Assembly: GCA_027858775.1 (NCBI GenBank)
Contig: JAQICA010000215.1
Location: forward strand, 1 to 42,336
DNA from: Salinivirgaceae bacterium
Lineage (GTDB): Bacteria > Bacteroidota > Bacteroidia > Bacteroidales > Salinivirgaceae
Length of the DNA: 42,336 nucleotides
Direction: 5' to 3'
The notes beneath the pieces were generated by a model. It saw only the letters and a program-made list of their open reading frames with translations. It made no database searches and was not told the DNA's origin. Below are positions 25,668-34,237 of this stretch, piece after piece. Made by a program: the position numbers and the translations under genes. Positions within the stretch are counted from its first letter, which is position 1. Each line of letters opens with the position of its first letter.

Positions 25668-27437
25668 ATGAAGAATTTCCTGAAGTATTTTCTGGCCTCA
25701 TTTTTGGCATTTCTCATTGCCTTGGTGGTGGGAGTATTGATACTGGCCGGATCGATTGGTTCAATGTTCGATAGCGAAAAAGTAGTTGAAGTAAAACCCA
25801 ACAGCATCTTAAAAATTACGCTTGACAAACCTATTGTTGATCGCGCCCCGAATAATCCGTTTGCAAACTTCAACTTCGGTGCATTTACACCAGAGTCATC
25901 AATGAGTTTGAATCAAATTCTAAAAAACATTGATCGCGCCGAAAAAGACGAAAACATTAAAGGTATTTTGCTCTATATGACGAATGTATCCGCTGGTTCT
26001 GCTACGCTTTCAGAAATTAGAAATGCATTGGAGAAGTTTAAATCGAGCGAAAAGTTTATTATTAGTTACGCCGACTATTATACACAAAACTCCTACTTTT
26101 TAGCCTCTGTAGCCAATGAAGTATATGTAAACCCGGAAGGAATGGCCGGCTTACAGGGCTATGCAGCACAAGTAATGTTTTTCAAAAAAACCCTTGATAA
26201 ACTTGGAATTGAACCACAAGTTATTCGCCACGGGAAATACAAAAGTGCCGTAGAGCCATTTTTAGGGAATAAGATGAGTGAAGCCAACCGGGAACAAATA
26301 CAAGAGTATCTCGGATCGATGTGGAGCGAGTTACTACTGAAAGTGGGCGACTCCCGCACCATTACTGTAGAAAAGTTGCAACGCATAGCTGACGAAATGC
26401 TGGTTACAAACAGCGACGAAGCTGTTGATCACAACCTGATTGACGGAACACGCTACTACGATCAGATCCTTGCTGAACTAAAAACGAAGGTAGGACTGGA
26501 AGAAAACAAAGAGCTTACATTTGTTTCACTTGGAAATTACACCCACGCGCCAAAACCTCCAAAAGACAAACTTTTAGCCAATTCAGGTAAAATAGCAGTT
26601 GTATATGCACAAGGAGAAATTGGTTCAGGTAAAGGTAACGATACAGAGATGGGAACAGAAAACATTGCAAAAGCACTACGTTCGGCAAGAAAAGACGATA
26701 AGGTGAAAGCAGTAGTACTGCGCGTTAACAGTCCTGGAGGCAGCGCCCTCACCTCAGAGGTTATTCTACGTGAAGTTCAGCTTACCGCAGAAGTTAAACC
26801 CGTTATTGCCTCCATGGGCAATGTAGCCGCCAGTGGTGGCTACTACATAAGCTGCCTTGCCGATACCATTGTGGCAAGCCCAAATACCATAACCGGATCG
26901 ATTGGCGTTTTTGGTCTGCTTTTTCAGGCTCAAGAGCTTATAGAAGAAAAAATCGGCATCAACGTAGAAACAGTAAGCACAGCAAAACATGCCGACTTAG
27001 GTTCGATGTTCAGACCACTTACAACTGACGAACGTGCAATGATTAAGCGCTCCATAGAAGATGTGTACGAAACATTTATAAGCCATGTGGCCGAAGGCCG
27101 CGGAATGACTAAAGAGCAAGTAGATGAAGTGGGACAAGGTCGTGTGTGGAGTGGTCGCGATGCACAACGCCTGGGATTAGTAGATGTAATGGGTGGATTA
27201 ACCGATGCCATTCAAATTGCAGCTCAACGTGCAGGAATGGAAGACTACACCATAAAAGAACTTCCCAAACAAAAAGATCCTATTCAGCAAATGCTGGAAG
27301 AGTTTGGAGCGGCAACTTCGGTTAGAGAATTATTCTTCAATAATATGAAGTTAAACCCTTATTTAGAGCACCTCGAAAAACTCACAAAAATGGAAGGCGT
27401 ACAAATGCGTTTACCATACGACATTGAAATAAAATAG
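25668..27437 (+). CDS. sppA: Signal peptide peptidase SppA, 67-kDa type
   Basis: Membrane-bound Ser/Lys protease that digests left-over signal peptides. 589 residues, the long two-domain form. One N-terminal membrane helix (about 5-30). The first S49 domain (about 50-280) supplies the general base Lys192 (HGKYKSAVEPF), and the second (about 300-540) the nucleophile Ser389 (GNVAASGGYYIS), with the oxyanion segment RVNSPGGSALTSE. These match the Lys and Ser of E. coli SppA in context. A -7 box lies upstream. The gene is followed by a palindromic repeat array instead of a clear terminator. Confidence 0.93.
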   Translation: MKNFLKYFLASFLAFLIALVVGVLILAGSIGSMFDSEKVVEVKPNSILKITLDKPIVDRAPNNPFANFNFGAFTPESSMSLNQILKNIDRAEKDENIKGILLYMTNVSAGSATLSEIRNALEKFKSSEKFIISYADYYTQNSYFLASVANEVYVNPEGMAGLQGYAAQVMFFKKTLDKLGIEPQVIRHGKYKSAVEPFLGNKMSEANREQIQEYLGSMWSELLLKVGDSRTITVEKLQRIADEMLVTNSDEAVDHNLIDGTRYYDQILAELKTKVGLEENKELTFVSLGNYTHAPKPPKDKLLANSGKIAVVYAQGEIGSGKGNDTEMGTENIAKALRSARKDDKVKAVVLRVNSPGGSALTSEVILREVQLTAEVKPVIASMGNVAASGGYYISCLADTIVASPNTITGSIGVFGLLFQAQELIEEKIGINVETVSTAKHADLGSMFRPLTTDERAMIKRSIEDVYETFISHVAEGRGMTKEQVDEVGQGRVWSGRDAQRLGLVDVMGGLTDAIQIAAQRAGMEDYTIKELPKQKDPIQQMLEEFGAATSVRELFFNNMKLNPYLEHLEKLTKMEGVQMRLPYDIEIK

Positions 27438-28020
27438 ACAAAAAGAGATTCTATTACAGAGGCGCAGAGACGCAGAGGAGAAAACCCTTTGCGACTTTGC
27501 GCCTTACTTTTTACCGCTAAGACGCAAAGAAACAAAGAAACACCAAACCCATATAAAATTCTCAGCGCCTTTGCGCCTTAGCGGTTACAGTTTTTACCGC
27601 GGAGACGCAGAGTCGCAAAGAAAAACCAAACCCACATTAGAACTCTTAGCGACTTAGCGCCTTTGTGGTTACATTTTTTACTGCGAAAACACAAAGAAAC
27701 ACCAAACCTATATAAAATTCTCAGCGCCTTTGCGCCTTGGCGGTTACAGTTTTTACCGCGGAGACGCAGAGACGCCAAGAAAAACCAAACCCACATTAGA
27801 ACTCTTAGCGACGTAGCGCCTTTGCGGTTACATTTTTTACTGCGGAGACGCAAAGAAATACAAACCCTTTTAAGATCTTGCATTTTGGCTACTTTGGGGT
27901 TATTAACACTTTCATAAATAATCTTGTAAAATTACCCGATTTATAGTTATTGATTATTATTAACTTGCGAGCGAAATAAATTAACAATCCAATACTGACC
28001 TACGGAACATCCCAAATAAA
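27438..28020. other. Non-coding gap with repeat array between sppA and sugar transferase gene
   Basis: 583 bases without a real gene. About 27460-27870 is the palindromic repeat array listed separately. From 27871 to 28020 the sequence is AT-rich and shows no recognisable promoter box, terminator or RNA. Confidence 0.7.
27460..27870. repeat. Tandem palindromic repeat array, 159-bp period
   Basis: Two similar half-units alternate. One contains CACCAAACC-TATATAAAATTCTCAG-like text, the other AACCAAACCCACATTAGAAC. The pair repeats with a period of 159 bases: GCGGTTACAGTTTTTACCGC starts at 27581 and again at 27740, and CACCAAACC at 27541 and 27700. Junctions are palindromic, for example CTTTGCGCCTTA (27497-27508) against TAAGACGCAAAG (27518-27529) with one mismatch, and GCGGT/ACCGC around a short loop. 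Frames on both strands stay open through it by chance and are not genes. The GCGCCTTTGCGCCTTAGCGG word resembles dispersed repeats known in Bacteroidota genomes. Confidence 0.8.
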
Positions 28021-29571
28021 ATGAAAACACGCACGGCACCAAATATTCGGTTCTTCTTTAATATTCTCCTGATTATTATTTCTGTGTGGTTCTCCATACT
28101 AATTAAACCCAATACACTACCATTCCAATACATTGAAAGCCACCCGATAACTCTTGCCGGTATAATAATTACCTGGATTTTTATATCGCTCATTTTTCGT
28201 AAGTACAAACTGGGTACCCGTCGCGATTTACGCAATATTTTTCCCACCATTCTCCGAATAAACATCATAATTGGAGGTGTGGCTGCCCTATGGATGTACG
28301 GTTTCAGACTACTTGCCTTATCGCGTTTTGTACTTTTCGGAACACTCATTACCGCCACCATATTAGAAGTTATTTTTTACCTAATAGCCCGCCAAATTTC
28401 CCATTCTCACTTTATCGACGACAGTCCGGTAAGAAACATCGGTGCAGAACACCCGAAAACAGCAATGGCTTCAAGCACCGACAGCCAGCAAGTTAAAAAA
28501 CAGTTACAACCCGGGAAAATACTTATTTCACCACATATTCGCGATTATATTATTCAGGAAATTGGCGAAACAGCTGGAAATTATGTTGTCGATTACATTA
28601 ACCTCGACTCTGAAAGCTGCTCGGTATTAAGCACCACCACACGATTCAATGTGCTTAGTTTACCCGACAAATGCCTCACTTGCATTACCAACTTGAAACG
28701 AATTAATGATGTTCGGTACATCAACAAATTTTTTTCGTCAATAAATCAGAAACTCGAAATCGATGGCTTATTTATCAGCTGTGTGGAGACAAAAAACCAG
28801 CGTAAGAAACGCCTTTTAGCAAAGTTTCCGCCTGTTTTTAATATGGTGTATTACACGTTCGATTACCTATTGAAACGTGTGGCACCAAAGTTTAATTTAA
28901 CCAAACAACTTTACTTTTTTCTTACTCGCGGCCAAAATCGCGTAATATCGAAAGCAGAAACACTAGGGCGACTCTATTCCTGCGGATTTGATGTGGAAGA
29001 GACCCGTGAAATCAATGGAATGCTCTATTTTGTTGCCCGTAAAATTCGCAGGCCCTACTTCGACCCCACCCCGACTTACGGCCCTCTTATAAAATTAAAA
29101 CGTGTAGGAAAGAACGGAACAGAATTTTTTGTGTATAAATTTCGTACCATGCATCCATTTTCGGAATATTTACAACCCTACGTATACAAGCATTATCAAT
29201 TAAAAAAAGGGGGCAAATTTCAGAATGATTTCCGAATTACAACGTTGGGAAAATTTATGCGCAAATTTTGGATTGATGAATTGCCCATGATCATCAATCT
29301 ACTGAAAGGCGATATGAAAATTGTTGGCGTCAGACCACTCAGTAATCACTACTTTGATTTGTATGACGATGACTTAAAAGAGTTGCGTATACAAGTTAAA
29401 CCGGGTTTAGTTCCCCCATTCTATGCCGATATGCCCAAAACACTGGACGAAATTCAGGAGTCGGAACGCAAATACATCTTAGCTTATCAGAAACGTCCGC
29501 TACTAACCGACTGGCGGTATTTCTGGAGGGCATTTATCAATATTGTATTTAAACATGCACGGAGTGAATAA
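28021..29571 (+). CDS. Membrane sugar transferase (bacterial sugar transferase domain) with atypical middle region
   Basis: 516 residues. Four predicted membrane helices at about 11-28, 43-60, 75-97 and 103-123. The C-terminal part (about 350-510) is a bacterial sugar transferase domain, which links a sugar phosphate to undecaprenyl phosphate: VYKFRTMHPFSEY, DFRITTLGKFMRKFWIDELP and IVGVRPLS are its hallmark blocks. The usual opening (two Lys/Arg plus a membrane re-entrant segment) is altered: KLKRVGKNGTEFFVYKFRTM starts the domain without a hydrophobic hairpin before it. The middle (about 160-345) resembles the end of a Rossmann methyltransferase (KLEIDGLFISCVE, then GFDVEETREINGMLYFVARK) without a clear SAM-binding loop. 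Probably a first step in polysaccharide assembly or a relative of it; catalytic competence is uncertain. Confidence 0.75.
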   Translation: MKTRTAPNIRFFFNILLIIISVWFSILIKPNTLPFQYIESHPITLAGIIITWIFISLIFRKYKLGTRRDLRNIFPTILRINIIIGGVAALWMYGFRLLALSRFVLFGTLITATILEVIFYLIARQISHSHFIDDSPVRNIGAEHPKTAMASSTDSQQVKKQLQPGKILISPHIRDYIIQEIGETAGNYVVDYINLDSESCSVLSTTTRFNVLSLPDKCLTCITNLKRINDVRYINKFFSSINQKLEIDGLFISCVETKNQRKKRLLAKFPPVFNMVYYTFDYLLKRVAPKFNLTKQLYFFLTRGQNRVISKAETLGRLYSCGFDVEETREINGMLYFVARKIRRPYFDPTPTYGPLIKLKRVGKNGTEFFVYKFRTMHPFSEYLQPYVYKHYQLKKGGKFQNDFRITTLGKFMRKFWIDELPMIINLLKGDMKIVGVRPLSNHYFDLYDDDLKELRIQVKPGLVPPFYADMPKTLDEIQESERKYILAYQKRPLLTDWRYFWRAFINIVFKHARSE

Positions 29572-29670
29572 TGCCTGTAATAGCGCTATTTACAAACAAT
29601 TTCGTGCGTTTACCGATCGCATAATTCCTTTACACGGTAACGCATTCCTCAATTTTTCGTTATTTTTACC

Positions 29671-29678
29671 TACATTTG
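29671..29678 (+). promoter_or_regulatory. Possible -7 box before the Wzi-like gene
   Basis: TACATTTG matches TAnnTTTG and lies 28 bases before the start at 29707. No matching -33 TTG was seen. Confidence 0.4.
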
Positions 29679-29706
29679 GATGTTAAAACACCATACTTTG
29701 TAGCTC

Positions 29707-31443
29707 ATGTCTTTTATAATCAATAAATTACATTACGTAATACGACCCATTTGCAGGTTATCCATACTTTTGTCGGCAATTGCACTCCTAAGCCAAAGCG
29801 TTACCGGACAAGCTATTCCGGAACACGTGTCGTATGAAGAAATTTATGCGTTTATGGATGAACTGGCATCGGAGCACATCATCATAGTAAACAGTGCAGT
29901 AAAACCCTACACCAAAGGGTTTATTCTGGAATGCCTGCAAAAGGCAGAGCGAGCCGATTCACTGCTTAACAAACGCCAAAAAAATGACCTCGCGTTCTAC
30001 TTACAATCGTACCAAATTTGGAACAAAGACCCGCAAAATCCCTACATCGATGAAAAAATCAATATTTTAAAAAATTACAGTACGCATTCGGCATTAACTA
30101 CCTCCCATTTAGGTTTTGTACATCGCGATAGCAACTTTACAGTTGTTGCCCGCCCCATATGGGGATACAAATACTTCTCTAACGACAATGGCGATGTTAC
30201 GCACTTTTGGGGTGGCGCAAGTGCCGAAGCACAAATTGGCAATCGCTTGAGTGTGTTTGCCTCCGTGCGTGACAACAGCATTAGCGAAATACTGGCCTGG
30301 CCGGGGAACTTCACCCGCCAAGAGGGTGGCAATTACAAGCTGGGTGAAGGAGGGCGCTCTGGTGGCGATTACTCTGAAATGCGTGGAGGATTGGCCTTGC
30401 ATTGGAATTGGGGCAATGTTTCGCTGGTTAAGGATCATGTGCAGTGGGGCGATCATGACCATGGACCTATAATTCTCGATTCGAGGGCACCATCGTTTGC
30501 CATGCTAAAAATGCATCTGAATCCGGTGTGGTGGTTCGAGTTCGACTACCTTCACGGATGGCTGGTTTCCGAAGTTATTGATAGCGCCAACAGCTACGTT
30601 AGTCAATACGGCGAATCGCGCGAAGCATACCGCTCAAAATTTATTGCTGCCAATATGTACACGCTGCATCCATTCCGTCACATGAGCCTGTCGGCAGGAA
30701 ACTCTATTATTTACAGCGATCTTGGCGGTCCGCACCCGGCCTACATGATTCCATTTATGTTTTTTAAATCAATAGATCACACTCTAAACCACGGCATTCA
30801 AAACCAAAATTCCCAGCTGTTTTTTAACGTAAGTATTCGCTCTATCAAGCACCTGCAATTGTATGGTTCATTGTTTGTCGATGAGTTTTCGAAAACACGC
30901 GTTGGTGACGATTCCCGACATAATTTTTTATCGTGGAAAGGTGGTGCCCGCTTGCAAAATTGGCCTATCCCCAATGTGGCACTCACGTACGAATTTACCC
31001 AGACATATCCGGTAACGTATAAACACCGAATTGCCGCCACCACGTACGAAACAAACAACTATGGATTAGGCCATTACCTATCAGACAACAGTCTGGAACA
31101 CTATTTTGCTCTAACCATAAAACCGGTTTCGCGACTGAACATAAAACTACGGTACTGGCAGGCATTTCACGCCAATGAGTACGCTTATGATATTAATAAT
31201 GAAACGCGTATTGATGCACTTCCTGTTTTGGAAGACAAGACATGGCAAAATCATACGGGCGACATCGCAGCAAGTTACCAATTGCTTACAAATGTAAGAT
31301 TGCAACTCATTTACCGCAATAGCAATATCAAAGCTTTTGATGTTGATGAGATTAAGGCTCAAGAATACCTCAGCATGTATTCGCCAAACTTCTACCATGG
31401 ACGTCAGCAAACGATTATTTTTCAGTTTAATCTCGGATTTTAA
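29707..31443 (+). CDS. Capsule assembly Wzi-family outer membrane protein
   Basis: 578-residue predicted outer membrane beta-barrel. A signal peptide with a long basic start (about 1-35) ends near SVTGQA. A helical segment follows (about 40-120, with EEIYAFMDELASEHII), as in Wzi-like proteins of Bacteroidota. Many amphipathic strands with WGGASAEAQIGNRLSVFASV and LALHWNWGNVSLVKDHVQWG come next; the second matches the W..G.D..QWG type block of this family. The last strand ends QQTIIFQFNLGF, with a terminal Phe. E. coli Wzi anchors capsule at the cell surface; an equivalent role is inferred from context with the upstream sugar transferase. The stop shares one base with the start of the next gene, indicating coupled translation. 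Confidence 0.75.
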   Translation: MSFIINKLHYVIRPICRLSILLSAIALLSQSVTGQAIPEHVSYEEIYAFMDELASEHIIIVNSAVKPYTKGFILECLQKAERADSLLNKRQKNDLAFYLQSYQIWNKDPQNPYIDEKINILKNYSTHSALTTSHLGFVHRDSNFTVVARPIWGYKYFSNDNGDVTHFWGGASAEAQIGNRLSVFASVRDNSISEILAWPGNFTRQEGGNYKLGEGGRSGGDYSEMRGGLALHWNWGNVSLVKDHVQWGDHDHGPIILDSRAPSFAMLKMHLNPVWWFEFDYLHGWLVSEVIDSANSYVSQYGESREAYRSKFIAANMYTLHPFRHMSLSAGNSIIYSDLGGPHPAYMIPFMFFKSIDHTLNHGIQNQNSQLFFNVSIRSIKHLQLYGSLFVDEFSKTRVGDDSRHNFLSWKGGARLQNWPIPNVALTYEFTQTYPVTYKHRIAATTYETNNYGLGHYLSDNSLEHYFALTIKPVSRLNIKLRYWQAFHANEYAYDINNETRIDALPVLEDKTWQNHTGDIAASYQLLTNVRLQLIYRNSNIKAFDVDEIKAQEYLSMYSPNFYHGRQQTIIFQFNLGF

Positions 31444-33038
31444 TGCGTAACAGACTCTTGTACATACTGCCTTTAATGCTTTGCGCGATAGTATCGAATG
31501 CGCAGCAACTAATTCCACTTCATAAAAATTGGCAAATGAAAGCCGAAAAGTTAATGGCTGAAGACAGTGCAGTGCATCATACCGGCATGAAACCTTTTAT
31601 TGTTTCAGATACATCTGCTCTTTTTGCCGCTATACACAGCCGAAAAGGAGCCCCAAAAAATTGGGTTGAACGCAAATTGCGATACGAAAACCTGCTTATG
31701 GTTGAAGATCCAAAGTACCGACTAACTGCCGACCCTATAATGCACTTTGAACTACTGAAGAATAAAGATTTTGATAAATTTTTCTACCGAAACACCCGCG
31801 GTTTTTACATTACCGGACGCATTGGCAGTAACGTTTCGTTTTATACCACACTTTACGAAAACCAAGTGGCTTACCAACCTTTTATTCAGGAATTTATAGA
31901 CGAAAATGGCGTTATTCCACGCGGAGGCAACTTTAAACCTTACGAGGCTCCACTCGATAAGTTATACACAAACGGGTACGATTACAGTCAGGTTGAGGGA
32001 GTGCTTTCGTGGAATGTGCTGCCACAACTCAACTTACAGATAGGTCAAGGCGCTCATTTTGTAGGGGAAGGATATCGTTCGTTGCTTCTTAGCGATAACA
32101 GTTATACGTATCCATACGTAAAGGCGACATTTACCCGAAACAGAATTCAGTACAGCAGTATGTACGCCGAAATGATGGATTTTGATTTGCCTAATTCGGC
32201 GGAAAGCGGTTTCCAAAAAAAGCGATTTAGCATACAATACCTGAGCCTGCAACTCACCAGATGGCTGCAGGTTGGTGTTTTCGAATCGGTGGTTTACAAG
32301 GCCGAAGATTCTATTGGATACCGGGGATTTAAGCCCAATTACATTAACCCTGTTCTTTTTTCAAGAGCCATAGAGTACAATTTAAACGGGAAAAATAACG
32401 TACTGCTGGGGTTTAACTGGAATGTAACCATCTTGCCCAAATTACAGTATTACGGCCAGTTGGCATGGGACGAGTTTGGAACTGAGGCATCGGGAAACCA
32501 CAACAGCGCCGACAATAAAACAGGAGTACAATTTGGCGTAAAATGGTTTGATGCACTAACGATAAATAACCTGTATCTGCAAGGTGAATACAACCGCGTG
32601 CGCCCGTTTACTTACGGATCAATTGACGCAAAACACAGTTTTTCGCATGCACGGCAACCACTAGCTCATCCATTAGGCGCCAATTTTCACGAAATAATTG
32701 GGATAGGAAGCTACCAACTTTCCGATTTTATGCTCGAAACCCGCTTAAGTATTGCCCGCGCCGGAACCGACACACTGAGCCCGGCTGTAAGCAACCTATT
32801 TATCGATCAGCAAGAACCGGAACCGGGTAATGCTGAAACGGTTTTTCTACAAGGCGTACAAAGTACCCTCATTTATTCACACGTGCAACTATCGTATTTA
32901 CTCAACCCGCGAACAAATTTACGAATTTACGCAGGCGCCGGATACAGAAGGATATCAAATGAAATGGAAACACGATCGGATACATTTGTGTTTTTCGGAC
33001 TCCGAACCTTTTTAGCAAACCAGACGTTTGATTACTAA
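31443..33038 (+). CDS. RemB-like outer membrane beta-barrel protein
   Basis: 531-residue predicted outer membrane protein. Signal peptide about 1-20 (ending VSNAQQ). The N-terminal part (about 20-110) is helical and charged (KNWVERKLRYENLLMVE), then a barrel with SQVEGVLSWNVLPQLNLQIGQG and GEGYRSLLLSD, a block shared with gliding-motility RemB-type and Wzi-like proteins. Ends with TFVFFGLRTFLANQTFDY, an aromatic C-terminus typical of outer membrane proteins. It starts on the last base of the preceding stop (TAATG). No other gliding genes are in the window, so motility is not implied. A partner role with the upstream barrel in polysaccharide export or anchoring is an inference. Confidence 0.7.
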   Translation: MRNRLLYILPLMLCAIVSNAQQLIPLHKNWQMKAEKLMAEDSAVHHTGMKPFIVSDTSALFAAIHSRKGAPKNWVERKLRYENLLMVEDPKYRLTADPIMHFELLKNKDFDKFFYRNTRGFYITGRIGSNVSFYTTLYENQVAYQPFIQEFIDENGVIPRGGNFKPYEAPLDKLYTNGYDYSQVEGVLSWNVLPQLNLQIGQGAHFVGEGYRSLLLSDNSYTYPYVKATFTRNRIQYSSMYAEMMDFDLPNSAESGFQKKRFSIQYLSLQLTRWLQVGVFESVVYKAEDSIGYRGFKPNYINPVLFSRAIEYNLNGKNNVLLGFNWNVTILPKLQYYGQLAWDEFGTEASGNHNSADNKTGVQFGVKWFDALTINNLYLQGEYNRVRPFTYGSIDAKHSFSHARQPLAHPLGANFHEIIGIGSYQLSDFMLETRLSIARAGTDTLSPAVSNLFIDQQEPEPGNAETVFLQGVQSTLIYSHVQLSYLLNPRTNLRIYAGAGYRRISNEMETRSDTFVFFGLRTFLANQTFDY

Positions 33039-33048
33039 ATTCCAATGT

Positions 33049-33621
33049 ATGTCCACATCAGCAAAACAACATATAACCATAGCTATTTCCGGTGCAAGCG
33101 GTGCAATTTATGCTCTTCGGTTAATCAACAAACTAAAAAATCTAACCGATCAAGTTGCCGGTCTATCGGTAGTTTTCACCCAAAATGCCAGCGAAATTTG
33201 GAAACAAGAGCTACAAGCGCCGTTGCCTAAAGGTGATAAAATTACCATATATACGAATAACAATTTTTATGCACCAATTGCCTCTGGATCGTCGAAAACC
33301 AACAGGATGATAATTATTCCTGCATCGATGGGGGTAATCGGACGTATTGCCCACGGTACAAGCGACGATCTGATTACGCGAGCTGCAGATGTTATGCTTA
33401 AAGAACGCCGCCAACTTATTGTAGTTCCGCGCGAAGCCCCTTACAACCTGATTCATATTCGAAATATGGAGGCGCTTACATTGGCCGGAGCCATAATATG
33501 CCCTGCTACGCCTTCATTTTATCAACAACCAAAAACAATTGAAGAACTGGTAGATTCGGTTATTGATCGTATTATTGATCTTATGGGCATTAGCCATGAT
33601 ACTTTTCGTTGGGGACAGTAA
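33049..33621 (+). CDS. ubiX: Flavin prenyltransferase UbiX
   Basis: Makes prenylated FMN from FMN and dimethylallyl phosphate, the cofactor of UbiD-type decarboxylases. 190 residues with the start at 33049 (MSTSAKQHITIAISGASGA); a start at 33028 would overlap the previous gene. Motifs are AISGASGAIYALRL (FMN phosphate site), SGSSKTNRMIIIPASMG, and VPREAPYNLIHIRNM with the conserved Arg and Glu, then ICPATPSFYQQPKTIEELVD. Ten bases separate it from the barrel gene stop, so it is probably in the same transcript. No ubiD is in the window, so the client decarboxylase lies elsewhere. Confidence 0.93.
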   Translation: MSTSAKQHITIAISGASGAIYALRLINKLKNLTDQVAGLSVVFTQNASEIWKQELQAPLPKGDKITIYTNNNFYAPIASGSSKTNRMIIIPASMGVIGRIAHGTSDDLITRAADVMLKERRQLIVVPREAPYNLIHIRNMEALTLAGAIICPATPSFYQQPKTIEELVDSVIDRIIDLMGISHDTFRWGQ

Positions 33622-33636
33622 TTTGCAAAAACACTA

Positions 33637-33665
33637 TTGCAGCAAACCGATTATTTGTACTTTTG
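33637..33665 (+). promoter_or_regulatory. Bacteroidota-type promoter of the UpxY-like gene
   Basis: TTG (33637-33639), 18 bases, then TACTTTTG (33658-33665), a perfect TAnnTTTG. It ends ten bases before the ATG at 33676, so the transcript would have a very short leader; this supports that start over the upstream one at 33637. Confidence 0.65.
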
Positions 33666-33675
33666 TGGCAGAATT

Positions 33676-34185
33676 ATGGAATCAACAACAAACAATAAAA
33701 GCAAGTGGTACGCGGTTTACACACGGTCGAGAGCCGAAAAAAAAGTGTTGAAAAACCTGCAAGAAATTGGCATTGAAGCCTATTTACCCCTGATAAAAAC
33801 GCTCAGACAATGGAGCGACCGCAAAAAAATGGTGGAAGTACCCCTTATTCCTTCATACATATTCGTGAAAATTAGAGACAACGATTACAGAAAGGTGTTG
33901 GAAACCGAAGGAGCTGTGGCGTTTATAACGTTTGAACGAAAAAAAGTAGCTATTCCTGACAAGCAAATTACAGCTATGCGTACCATGGTTGAAACCGGTA
34001 TGGATGTAGAAGCCACAACCGACCATTTACGCAAAGGCGACGTGGTGCGAGTAGGATCGGGGCCTCTACGCGGAGTGAAAGGCGAGGTGATCGAAATAAA
34101 CGGAAAACAACGGTTTGTTCTACGCATCGATATTGGCTACACACTTGTAGTTGCTCTACAAGGTGTAGAGCTAATAAAAGTATAG
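33676..34185 (+). CDS. UpxY/RfaH-type NusG paralogue (transcription antiterminator)
   Basis: 169 residues with the start at 33676 (MESTTNNKSKWYAVYTRSR). An N-terminal NGN domain (about 9-105) carries the specialised-NusG features WYAVYTRSRAEKKV, IEAYLPLIKTLRQWSDRKK and PLIPSYIFVKI. A C-terminal KOW domain (about 118-169) has GDVVRVGSGPLRGVKGEVIEI. Such proteins bind RNA polymerase and reduce pausing and termination in long operons, in Bacteroides mainly capsule loci where the gene stands first. Here no operon follows: the next gene is on the opposite strand. The neighbouring upstream envelope genes are a possible link. It is not the housekeeping NusG, which has a different N-terminal signature. 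Confidence 0.85.
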   Translation: MESTTNNKSKWYAVYTRSRAEKKVLKNLQEIGIEAYLPLIKTLRQWSDRKKMVEVPLIPSYIFVKIRDNDYRKVLETEGAVAFITFERKKVAIPDKQITAMRTMVETGMDVEATTDHLRKGDVVRVGSGPLRGVKGEVIEINGKQRFVLRIDIGYTLVVALQGVELIKV

Positions 34186-34237
34186 GCAATTTGTGCATCT
34201 AAGAAAATGAATCGTTTTTAGTTGTGCCGAATTGTTA

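Noticed and set aside
27460-27870. CRISPR array
   Set aside because: Units are about 80 and 159 bases with no unique spacers and no cas genes nearby.
27578-27883. 101-residue open frame on the minus strand across the repeat array (and an 84-residue one on plus)
   Set aside because: Both are translations of the palindromic repeat itself, with repeated LRLR/KKCNR text, and have no start context; typical false genes of this repeat.
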